Both the position numbers and the translations under genes were made by a program. Below, one piece after another: positions 22,301-34,300 of a DNA stretch of 64,000 bases. The stretch is taken from contig CM038222.1 in assembly GCA_021442155.1 (NCBI GenBank), positions 112,781,121 to 112,845,120 of the forward strand, in the 5' to 3' direction. The notes below the pieces were generated by a model. It ran no database searches. It worked only from the letters and a program-made list of their open reading frames with translations, and was not told the origin of the DNA. The stretch's first letter is position 1. Each line of letters begins with the position of its first letter. Source of the DNA: Cymbidium sinense (taxonomy: Eukaryota; Streptophyta; Magnoliopsida; Asparagales; Orchidaceae).

Positions 22301-25300
22301 TAGCAATCGTCTCACTGATTTACTTAGAATGCTATCACATGTTCATTTGGCTAGTATTTTCTTGTTATTTTTCAGAATTTTCTTTGGTGGAAAGCTGCTT
22401 TTGAGAACCAAATATATTAATTTGTAGTAGCTGCAAGAAAGTTGTTCTCGAACCTTTTCAAAAAAGAAAATATTTATAAGACTCACAATAGCTTTTAAAA
22501 AAATTATTTTTCACAATAGCTTTATTACTATCTTTATAAAAAGCTACAATCGCCCATGAACTTTTACAAGAGAGTCATAACTCCCAAGAAGAAAGTAAGT
22601 TTGCATCTAGCACAATTACTTTATCACTTATAGTCTAGGTTGCTTTAAGGTGTTGAGTATATTCAAATTAGTGATCCCTAATATGTGAGTGGTTACTCAT
22701 AAGCTAAATCCTCCTTACATATAATCATTTACTTTACAACAACTGATTTTAATTTTTTTTTAACAACCATAACATTAGCTAGATAACTACTTTCTTTGTG
22801 ATGTAGTTTGTAATGAGCGCACAAGTTAGTCATTTAGCTTAGATGGGTGCCTTGCAAAGACTACGAGTTTGGCGTAAGGTGTGGTACATTTAAGACGATA
22901 GTTATATTCATATTAGGTTGGCTCTATTTTCGATGAAATGTATATTAAGTAGCATGTAAGTCCCTCCTATTAGGTGGTTACGTCAGTGACGACAAAGGCC
23001 TAACGAAAGGTGAGGCTCACATAAGATGTCTACTAAACAAAATTAGAAACTCTCAACTTCACAAATACATTAGAGTACATACAAAATAAATACAACATGT
23101 GCTGAGCACAAAAAAATTTCAGTTAAGTACAATAACATGACAAGCATAAAAGAAATTTAATGGGCACAATATGAAATGAGTGCAAAGAAATTTTTATTTC
23201 TATTTTATCTTTTAAACATAGTACAAAAGAAAGGAGATGAATATAAATAAATTTCTTTCATTACATTTTTCAAAATTGTTGCAAGTGTCAGTCTATACAG
23301 TACATAAAAAATAATAATGCAAAATGTTGAGTTTGCTTGCCATGCTCACCATATTGCTTTTATCAAAATTCGACACCAACTCAGAGAAGTTGTTGATGTT
23401 TGAGATTTGGCTATTAAGTTGATTGGTAGCGACTAGCTTATGAAGGCAGAATTTGATTTCCTCGAACTTGTGTGTGTGGAGCTCTTTGTATTATGGTGAC
23501 TCTAGAAAGTTAGCCCAAATAGCTTCCTTGTGCTTGAATTCAACTTATCATTGGCATAATTTCTTTTTACGATGGGCAAGCTCAATTGCTAATTTATTTT
23601 TTTCTTTTTCGGCCTTATTTAGAGCTTTCTTAACTTTTTTGCAAAGGTCGAACTTTTTCCGCAACGATGCAATCGTTGAGCGGTGCTATACCTTCGACTT
23701 ATCAAGCCTCTTGGGAATTATCCTCAACTCTTGGCTGATACAGTCATTGTCATGAAAAGGAGCTTTGTTAGGACAATCAATCCTGAATTGGGGTTGGAAG
23801 ATGTCATCTCTCATCTCAAACATGCCACTCGGGTCTTAAGAGCTTAATACTCGCATATGTGACTCCATCATTGGCCTCTTCTTCTTCTTGGAGGACTCAG
23901 GTACCTCTTTGCTCTTAGTCTACATTCGTGCTATTGGTTGCCCTTTCCTTACAATCTCAGCAATCAGGCAAGCTACTTTCTCCTAGGGTTGTTTGAGCTT
24001 AACCTTGTTTTCCAAATACTTGTTCAAGCTTGGCTTGAGCTTGATTTGAGCTTCTAGGATAGTGTTCAAACTTGGTTAATTCTTCCTTGAGCTTTGTTCA
24101 TGTAATGATTGTCAAGATTTTAAATGAGCTGCTTGTTTAGCCTTATTGAGCTGAGCTTGTTAAGCTTTAAATAAGTTGCTTGATTTGAGTTTTGAAGAGC
24201 AAATTATTAAGCCTTATTAACAAGAATTTTGTTAGTTATCCTAACAAGGCTTATTATAAATATACTTATTATTGAGCCTACCTATCAAGCAACTCATTAA
24301 CATTGTTAAACAAACCTTATGAACAAGGTCTAGGTTTTTAAGTTTGTTAGAGGATTTAAAATTAATTAATATTAAATAAAGAGATGTTAAATTAAAATAA
24401 TTCAAATTATTTAAAATTTAATTTATTTTAATATAAGTTATTATTTTTTTAAGAGTTATTAATTAATGATTTAATTTATCATTGAGTTTTTTATTGAGCT
24501 TCATATGAGCTTTAATCAAGTATTGAATCAAGCCTTAATTATGCTTTAAATTGAGCTTCAATCGGACGTTAAATCGAATCTGATTTGAGCATCTTAATGA
24601 GCTTGTTTTTGAACATAAAATAAATCAAGCAACAAGTTGTTCATACTCTTTCATTTAATAGTTGAGTATTTATAAAGGTGTTCAAGCTTATTTCCTTAGG
24701 TAATCAAATGATCATGAATGAGCTCTTATTGAGTTGAGTTGTGAATAACTTGTCAAATATGCGGTTCATTTGCAACCCTACTTGCTCCCTTGACAGCGAT
24801 GCATCCATCTCTTCTACGATGAGTACCCTAACGAGATTACTTATGGTTCCATTGTTGTGAGTGGGATAGCTAGATTTATCATCTCGTTGATTTGGGGAGA
24901 CCTAGGACAAGATACTCATACTCCCAAGAAAGCTAGTACCTTTGGATCTACAAGGTGGTGAGGTTGACACTTCCTACAAAAAAAGAAAGTGAGTACATCC
25001 ATTAATAAGATAGCTTCAAATCAACATTTAATCAACATAAGTGATGAGTGCTAACTATACAAATTATGTTACACCTAGTTGGTGCTGAGATACATATCAA
25101 TGGCAATTCTTTCCTACGAGTCTTTTGAAGGACTCCACCTCCTCTGTGTTCAATTTAGGAATTGTCACCTCCTTGTCGAAACAAACTGGCCTAGTTAGTA
25201 CCGATCATTCGATGTACAACTTGATAATCAAAAACCCATTCATTCGGTTTCTTATTTTATTCTCTTATTCATGTATTCTAATGTGAATGTAGAAAAATTG

Positions 25301-28300
25301 CTCACTTTCTTCTTTGTGGGATTTGGCAGTGAACAAGTGATTGAACAAGGTCAAAGTTCATGGTATTCATTTATTCCTTAGGTATGAGATGAATGTAAAG
25401 ACAGTTGCTATAGAGTTCAACAGTAATTGAGCTTGTAGAAGCTAGTAGAAATTGAGGATGTATGTTAAATCTAGGCATATTGAAAATTGAGGTGGAGTTG
25501 AATGTGGTCAAACAACACAAAGCTCGTTATGGTACATAGTGTTGAACCTCTCATCCTTGAGAGCTTCCCGCACTGAGTAGTCATTTGTTGTAATAATAGC
25601 TGATGAACACCATATTCTCCAACAACGTAGTTGTGTTTGAGGATACATAATTGGAATCCAAGAACGCAAAAGCACATTTTCTCAAAACCGTCGTTTCTAA
25701 CTCACACAGAAAATCGAGAGTAAATGAAGAGAGGAAACAAAGTGAATAATCATAATAGTGAATTACCCAACCACCCATGTAAGATATGCATAGAAGTGAA
25801 AATTTTAATTTAAGATGTGGTGTTACATCAAAAATTAATGTGAAGATCTAAAATTTTCTCACTCATTATAAAATCCCACCAACATTTGATGCCACAAATT
25901 TGATAAGATAGCCTAAACTCAGCACAAACTGATAAAATAAGTATACTCACCATATTGTTCAAGGTGTCTATATAAGAAAATTAAAGTTGACACAAGTATG
26001 AAAAAAGAACAAAGGTATGCTAATGCAAATAAAAAGTTAAATGTGCCAAATAAATTTTTTGCGAGTAAACTCTTTATTATATTATATTTATTGCATTTGT
26101 CTTTCAAAAATTTGCATAAATAAAGGATATAAGATTATATTTGGAGAGGTCATTTTCTCTTTTTTTGTTATTTTAAAATTAACTCACCACTCGCCAAAAA
26201 TTATGATGACCTCCTTGACTTATTGTGGCAATGAGTTGCCATTACTTTTACTTTGCAGCTCCAGCAACTCTTTGTGCATCAACTCGACCTCATCCATCGA
26301 GGATGAACTCACTTTCTATTTTAGCGAGGCCTCTTTTGATTGCATCTAGCTAACTTGGCCCTAATATTGGCAACCTCAACCTCCAAAGCTTGGGCACTCC
26401 CAACTCGCCTAGTGTCTCTTGATTTTGATCCAAAGCTGGAGGTAGTGGAGTGTTTATTTGTTCTCGTATCTGCTCATAGGAGGGGGAGATCTTGACTCGC
26501 AATGATGAAGATGGTTCATCCAATTCATCCATTTTTGGAAGTGGAGCTTCCATGTCCTCATGGCGATGGTCACATCCACTCAAGGAATTGAGCCAGGAGA
26601 ATTCATCTCCTCTTCTTTCTCCATAGCCATTGTCATCCTTGTAGAATGCCACAACCTCAGGATCAGAGGTCTCTTTATCCAAAAACTGCAACAAGGCAAT
26701 GAGTCACTATACGAATTGGTTAGCTTAATTACAAACACCCATTTTGAAATCATTGAGGCCTCAACCTTACTCAATGCATTACCTAGAAGCTCGCATACAG
26801 TCAGGTGGATCCTAATTTTGTTGGGTCAAGATTGATCCAACTCTCTGTAATGAAATTTGTGAAGCAAAGAATAGTTACCTTCAGTAATTATTAGCAATTG
26901 GTCACCCACCCTCTACAAGAGAATTAGGGCTACTCGCCAACCCTTCCTGTTTCAAATATTAGCTAACAATGACAAATGTAGTCCTAGACACTGAGGAAAG
27001 TACCTCTGTGAGGTGAGCACTGACCAGTCAACTTGTTGCCACCAATAGGCTACCTCATCTTGCGAGAAATGACTTTCTTCACTCGCATCTTCACTAGAGA
27101 AATGTCCTCAATATCATATCGAGGCAGGGCAACCCTGTCAGGTTCTCCACTTGTTGTATTCTTTGAGGATCTATTCGATCTCTTACCCTGTATCAGCATT
27201 TACTGCTTTGTCTTCCGTAGTAGCGACTTAAATAGTTTGTAGTTATCAAGTTCGCTCATCACCCTTGGAGAAGAGAAACTATTTTAAATGCAAGTGCTTG
27301 TTAATGGTAGAAGTTGGAAGCAAATCAATGAATTTAGAAATTCACTGACACTTCAATTTATAGGCCAAGAATGCCTCGGTAGTCACATTAGTGGTCAATC
27401 ATAAATGTGATGGTGCATGTTTCATAAAAAAATCTTATAGGATAGTAAATAAAACTTTATTCATTTTCTTGTAGCATAAATATTTAATTGATGATTACTA
27501 ATTGTCTCATTCTTTTACAAGTCACCTATTCAAAAAGTTAGAGAACCAAGAAACTCAATATATAATCAAGGTATACTTAACTCACTTAGCTCACACATCA
27601 ATTCACAACTCATCCGGTGTCTAGAGAATTACGCTAAACTAGGTGCAACATCCTACGAGGAACTTTTTGCCTCATCAAAAAGAGCTCACTGTAGCTTGCC
27701 AGTTGAATTCATCTGAAGTATCTGCTAGAGATATTCAACTAGTGAACTCCCTTGGCTACTTGTACAAGACACAACTCTGTATGACTAACCTAACATACCC
27801 CCCTACTCTTGATTCAATGAGCCATCTCACTTGGAAGATCACATCAGTAGAAGGCTGCCTTCATTTTCATATCTTCTTGCAATATACATGTTTGTATTAT
27901 GAGGAGTCTACCTTTTTATACTTGACATATTTATTACTTTCTTATTTTTTTATAGCCATCTTTGTAGCTCTCCTGCCCTATAAATAAAGGGCCGGGAGGC
28001 ATAATTTTGATCTCTTATGAGACCTTTAGATCTTGTCTCATATTTTATTACTAAGTATTCTTCACTCCCTTTCTTCTTTCTCTTTGTCTCACTAAGTTAG
28101 TTCTGCAAGCAAGCAAGGTCTAATATCGTCCACATATAACTTAGGATCCAACATTTATTACTCTTAAAATCAAAATATTTCCTCTCTAATTATTTGGCAT
28201 TCTTTTAATTTTCAAAATTACTTTGAAAAGATTTACTAATCATACCACAATAATATTTTCTTTCTTTCCAACTCTCAATACACTTCTCATTAGGATCTCA

Positions 28301-31300
28301 AAATTAGCTTTTATCATCTACATCAAAGTGAACTCTATTTCTTTTTTCGATCACTCTATAATATATATTATTATTTTGTTTATCATGCTATTTCTAAAAT
28401 AATTTTTTTTCTCAACACTTATTTAATATTTTTATTTTTGGCTGATGTTTTACTTTATTTTCCTTTTTTTTTTGTTTCTTATGCTTCCAACTTGATCAAA
28501 ATCTCTAGATCTTTAATCTTTAGCTATTTTATGAATCTTATTTTTTTCATTATTACCAAGCATATTATATAAATCATCAAAAATTATAGTTTTTACTTTG
28601 CTCATTATAAATTTTACAACTACAGTTTTATGAGCCTCAATAGTATTCAATTTTCAATAGACTTTAAAAGCACCTTTTTTCCTTCATAACCTTTATACCC
28701 GTTAACTCTGCAACCAACTTGAATCAAATTGGGAGCCACACTTGGATCAAAATCAGCTTAAAGAAAATATTGAATTGAATAATATTTGCCAAGCTTTACG
28801 ACAAAGCGAGTTTGCATTGGTTGTGGCATTAATATTTGGGGAGATGAGAACAGCTTTCCTCGGAGGATTCAATTTATCTTCAAACTTTGAAAAATGTTTT
28901 ATAATTAATTGAATGAGGTTATTTATAATTCTACAAAGAGTATTTCAGTCTTCATATGGAATAATTTTCATAGTTATCAATTATAAATGGTGCAAATTAC
29001 TCCATCACTCAATCAAATTGTGATCTAATGATGTTTCATTGAGGTTGATGCAAATATTGGCCGCTTGCGTTAGTTTGATAGTAATGATTCAGCAATGTCT
29101 ACTGTTAGCAATATTTCAAAACATCAATTCAAATAATCACATTGTAGATCTCAATGCATAAGCACATTTGTGTTGACTGATCAAAGTTTTAGGTTTCGTA
29201 TTGGAGGAAATATTTTAAAGAAGTTAAAACAATGACATCTCGCCATTCTATATGGATGATCTCTTCTTGCGAATAGCATGTCACTACTAATAGATTATTA
29301 AATGGACTATTCGAGATGGAATAGACTTATGAAGTTTAGATCTTTGGAAAGAAGTTCACAATTAAGCAATAGGTGCTATTTGAGGCCATCAAGGCACTGT
29401 TCTCAGTCAGAAAAACTCGGAAGGCCACTTTGGCAGTCCTTTGGTCTCTGGTGATGGTTGCAATAACCTAGCTTCAGCCATGCAACCGCTCCGCAAGTGC
29501 AGTATGTTGTTCACACAATGAGAGGGCTGGCCGATTGAGTTTTTTGGTCAGGTGCGCAGAGGCCTGCTCACTTCATTTTGTTTGGCTGTTTTGGAGGCAA
29601 TTAGCTTTGGTTTGAGTGGTCTAGTTGTTCAGACTAGATGCAATACACCATATGTTCTCTTGGGGTTGGCATGCCAATCTGAGTGTGTTGGGTGTTTTTT
29701 CTGATCTAAATTGCATACTTGTTTAATTTCTCCAAGTTGTCTTGAAATTCATGTTCTAACTCAATATTTATGCTGATAGATTGGGAATTTAACAATCCCA
29801 ATAATCTTTAAACGAATATCTGGGATGCCCTTATTGAAGGGTATGTAAACTGCACACACCCCCTTGAAATCGGTGTGCAAGCTGACATCATCTGTGTTCT
29901 AATGCTGTTTGGCTGTAGAAGGATCATCAATTTCAGCTCCATATACATTATTCCCTGGCACTGACTTTGGCTAACAAAAGAGGTTGAGCGCAAAGATAGC
30001 AGGTAAAGTCCAGTGTCCCTGTAACCTTCCATAGGAAGTCTCTAGAGAATTGATCAATCTGAACACTAACATAGGCATGATACAATTGACATTCTGAGAT
30101 GGACTGGATTTAGTTAAACAACTAACTGGACATGACCCTAGTATTTCTGGTAAGGCTAGTGATGATAAATTCTATCTAGAAATGCTACGTAGCCTGCTTT
30201 CCAAGTGTTAAACCTTTACTCTCTATCTGGCATATTTATGAAATCTATTTTGCCATTTCTCTTTACTTTTAATGGAGACCTCTTTGTAGTTTGCACTTCC
30301 ATGCTGATATCTCAAAAGCAATGCACATATTGTTAGCAAAATATTCTTGATTGATGATGTTAATAAGGTGTGATGCCTCACATACTCTTTGATTGTGTGC
30401 AATGATACAGAATCCAATTTCCTTTACTTTAAAGAGGTGTTGAACTCCTATTGCAGCTTGTCTTGGCCTTCAACTTATTTATGGAATGTTCTTTATCCAT
30501 CCATTTTATATTCTTGTCTACTTCTTCATACATATGTTTTTTTTTGTTTTGTATAATTATTGTCTGAGTGGATGGGAGGTGTGCAAGTACATATAGTCTT
30601 CATATATATTTTTGCATGCATGCAGTTGTGAATTGTTTTGTAATTGTGTTAGTTTGCTATTGATATTAATTTTCTACATTTATGTGCCATTCCTTCGATT
30701 GATTTGATGAAATATTTATTTTTATGAATAATTGCAAGCTGAACAACAATTTCAACATTTTGTTGTTTTTTTTGGTATAATATTTTTGTGCATGCGTATG
30801 TTTGAATTTTTCTATTCCTTGGTAGAAAAATGGTATTTATTTGCCCAAATTTTATTTTTGTGTTTGCATTATGGTATTGCCTCTAAATTTAATATCGCTG
30901 CTAATTTTAATTCAATAAACGGGAATTTCATATGCAGCTACTTTCATCAATTCACACAATGATATACGGGAGTCTGACATCCTGCTATCTGAATGTTCGC
31001 AACCATAAAATGGAAAAAAAATTGAATTTATTTTTGTTTTGTATAATTATTTGTCTAAGTGGATGGGAGGTGTGCAAGTACTTATAGTCATTATATATTT
31101 TTGCATGCATGTAGTTGTGAATTTGTTTTGTAATTGTGTTAGTTTGCTATTGATATTGATTTTCTACATTTATGTGCCATTCCTACAATTGATTTGAGGA
31201 AGTGTTTATTCTTATAAATAATTGCAAGATGAACAACATTTTTCAGTGTTTTGTTGTTTTGTTTTTTGGTATAATATTTTTGTGCATGCGTATGTTTGAA

Positions 31301-34300
31301 TTTTTCTATTCCTTGCTAGAAAAATGGTATTTATTCACCCAAAAATTGTTTTTGTGCTTGCGTTATGGTATAGCCTCTAAACTTAATATCATTGCTAATT
31401 TTAATTCAATAAACGGGAACTTCGTACGCATCTAGTTTCATCAATTCGCACAATGCTATAAGGGAGTTTGACATCCTACCATCTGGATGTTTATAACCAT
31501 AAAAATGAAAAAAAAAAATGAAAAAAAGGGGGTAAATTCAAAACCTTAACTTCTCTTGGCAACTGCCATCCCTTTTAGCCAAACTACTCAGGAGGAGCAG
31601 TTAGGGTTCAACCTTCTATAAAATAGGAAGGAAAGCTTAGTGAAAAATCTATATTGCGTGAATTGGAGTGAGAGAAAGAGAGAGTGAGATACCGAGAGAG
31701 AGTGAGAGAGAGGGAGAGAAAACCGACCTCAAGCTGCCGCCCTCCTCACGCACCCTCCCCTAGCGTGAAGATGCCGGTTGAACCCCCCATCTCCTGCATG
31801 TGTGAAGCCTTAGCTGAGCCCCCATTTTGTTCTCTTTAAAGAGAAATAAATGGTCTAATCCCCAAACTACCCTTCTTCCCTAAGCTTTGGATAAGAGCCA
31901 TTAAGGGCGTTTTTGTCCAAGTTGAAAGAAAAGCCATTTTAAAGTGTTGATTTCAGTTAAAAATATCAAAATAAAATTTGTATAATTAATGGATTGCCTT
32001 CTCAGGTCAAAATGAAGACTTTTGTCGTGGAACTTAGTTCCGACGTGAAATGAAAATCATCTCTCCGTTGATCTTGGATTCGGAGCAAGGGAGAAGATAC
32101 TAAAAATTTTGTGAATATAGCATTACTAAGACATTATGTTGCTAAAATTTCTTAAATTTTTTTTAGAATTTAAAAGATTTGAATACAACAACACAAAAAT
32201 GGCCTAAAATGGCCTAAAAATGAAGTATCCCGACTCAAGGTGCCGCAACACCGCACTCTTGATGCTGCCGTACACCCTTAAGTCTTTTACCGACTGAGCA
32301 TCGCGCTTTGTAGCCTCGAGCTTCTTGGTTCTTTGCCTCCTAGTGCTATAACACTGCTTTCTTAGGTTATAAGGTCAAAATATCTATTTATAGCGCCACG
32401 ACGTTATCCTGAAGCCCTGAGGCGCCGTTTTAGCACAACAACGCTACTTTTCTGGCGCCTAATCGCTGCCTCCTCTAATTTTTAAACTCAAGTTCCATTT
32501 TCTAGTGGCATGACACCAACTTCTCAGTGCCAAGGTGCTGATCTTCTAATGTCGAGGTGTTGACTTCTCAGCTTTGCTAGTCTTAAGTAAAAATTTTATT
32601 TAATTAAAATTATTAACTTATGATAAAATCTAAATTACAATTATACTAATTTTAAGAGATCTAATAATTAAAGTCTAGGGTGGCCAATCAACACGTGAAA
32701 CAACAATTGATTAATATTAATAAAATTTTTTATTATAAAATTTATAAAAAAAATTACACAAAAATATATACAAAAAAGGGGGAAAATTATCCTAGTAGTC
32801 ATAGTCCTCCCCTTCTTCTTCTTCTAGGTGTTAACATATGATTGATAACGAGGTGCTACAGGAAAAGAAACTTCGCTCTGTCTAACATTAAAGTTATAAT
32901 TTTCAAATATCTGAACAAGTGCTGAGTTGAACTCAACAATATAAAAAAATTGCTACTGCTGCTGACCCATACGATGATTGAATTTCCTTTCCAATTTCTG
33001 TTTCTGCCGGCTGCTTTCGCCATCTATTTTTCTTAATGTAGAAATTTTTTCTTCAATTTCTTGGAGTTGCTTATTTAAAATTTTGAAGGATTTTGACTTG
33101 GATTGAGGAACACGTGAGCTTTCTCTTACTTTCATTTTTGATTCAACCTTTCAATTATTCTTTTAAGAGCTGTTTGATTACCTGAAAAAGGAATACAGTG
33201 TAAAAGGAATACAGTTTATTTAGATTACTTTAGGTTGTTTGGTTAAAAATTCTACAAATACATGAGTTTGTTTTTTTCTGTTTGGTAAAATAAATGTAAT
33301 GTAAAGTATTTTGAATATTTTGACGGCCGGAGTATGGCAATCTGAGGATGTTCTGTATGACGCAAGAAGATGGGCCGTCACCGACTACCAATAGTGGGCG
33401 ACGGCGGCGGCGGCAAAGCTAACACTTTACATTGACAAGTGTATTTGGAATTTGCCTAGATTTGGGCGAATTCCAAGTACACCGAGATTTAACCTTTTGA
33501 TGAATTCAAAATACATTATATTACTTCAAAAGTTTATTTTGCATCATGCCAAACGCAAAAAAAGTTGAAACTCCTGCGTTTACTTTATTTTACTTTTCAT
33601 TCCAACCAAACAACCCCTTAGTCAGGGGAGCCTTTTGTATAAGGACTTTTTTATCTGGGTATAGTACCAATCATAACACACAAAGCAAAAATAAGAGGAG
33701 GATGACCATAACCTAGGGTAGTACTAACCTTAATCATATTATAAATTGAATTATAAATAATCTTTTCTATATCTATAGTAAAATCTTTTTAAATTGTATA
33801 ATTCAAAACGACTCTATCTTTAGTTACCTCACTAATATTACCAGTAGGCATCAACTTAGCAGAAATAAAATAATACTAAGTTTTAGTCTCGACAGTTAGT
33901 CCAGCAGTAGGAAAATTGATAACCTTTTCCCCCCGCCATTTTTATTGAATGTTTGCATTTCTAATAGTGAGAAAATTAAGAATTTCATTAAAACCAGGAT
34001 GATTATTACAATAGGAAATATATTGATCATATTTAAAATTTTGTAAACTGTAATATGCGTTAATAGTAGTATTATCAAAACATACACATTTTTTTCCTTT
34101 ACAAATACTTTATTATTTTGGCGCTCCTTCGCGTTAACGATAACTCTCACATCATAGGGACGACATAAGCTTTGTTGTTGTAGGTGAAGTGCTCCCAGTC
34201 TTGCTCATTGATGATCTTCTTCATGCTCCCACCTAGATTGTGGGATCTCCTCTCCGAAATGAGATGTTTGTTGATAAGTGCGTGCTGGTATCTCTCCTTG

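Larger units (their letters stand above)
20997..28150 (+). mobile_element. Coding-poor LTR retrotransposon in intron 2 (about 7.1 kb)
   Basis: Two related direct repeats (about 20997-21630 and 27618-28150) flank about 6.0 kb of internal DNA, which includes a 0.8-kb hAT-like MITE. The internal region shows no reverse transcriptase, integrase or protease on the + strand. A TGG-starting site (tggtgtggtgagtg) lies four bases after the left repeat, where a primer-binding site would be. A broken coding relic lies antisense. A size of ~7 kb, with LTRs and no pol, fits a LARD-type non-autonomous element or a decayed Tat-lineage element. Clean target-site duplications were not seen, so the ends are approximate. 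Confidence 0.65.

Noticed and set aside
29380..29720. GC-richer patch in intron 2 considered as a missed exon
   Set aside because: No frame continues the Caprin-like protein, and no good splice pair brackets a conserved segment.
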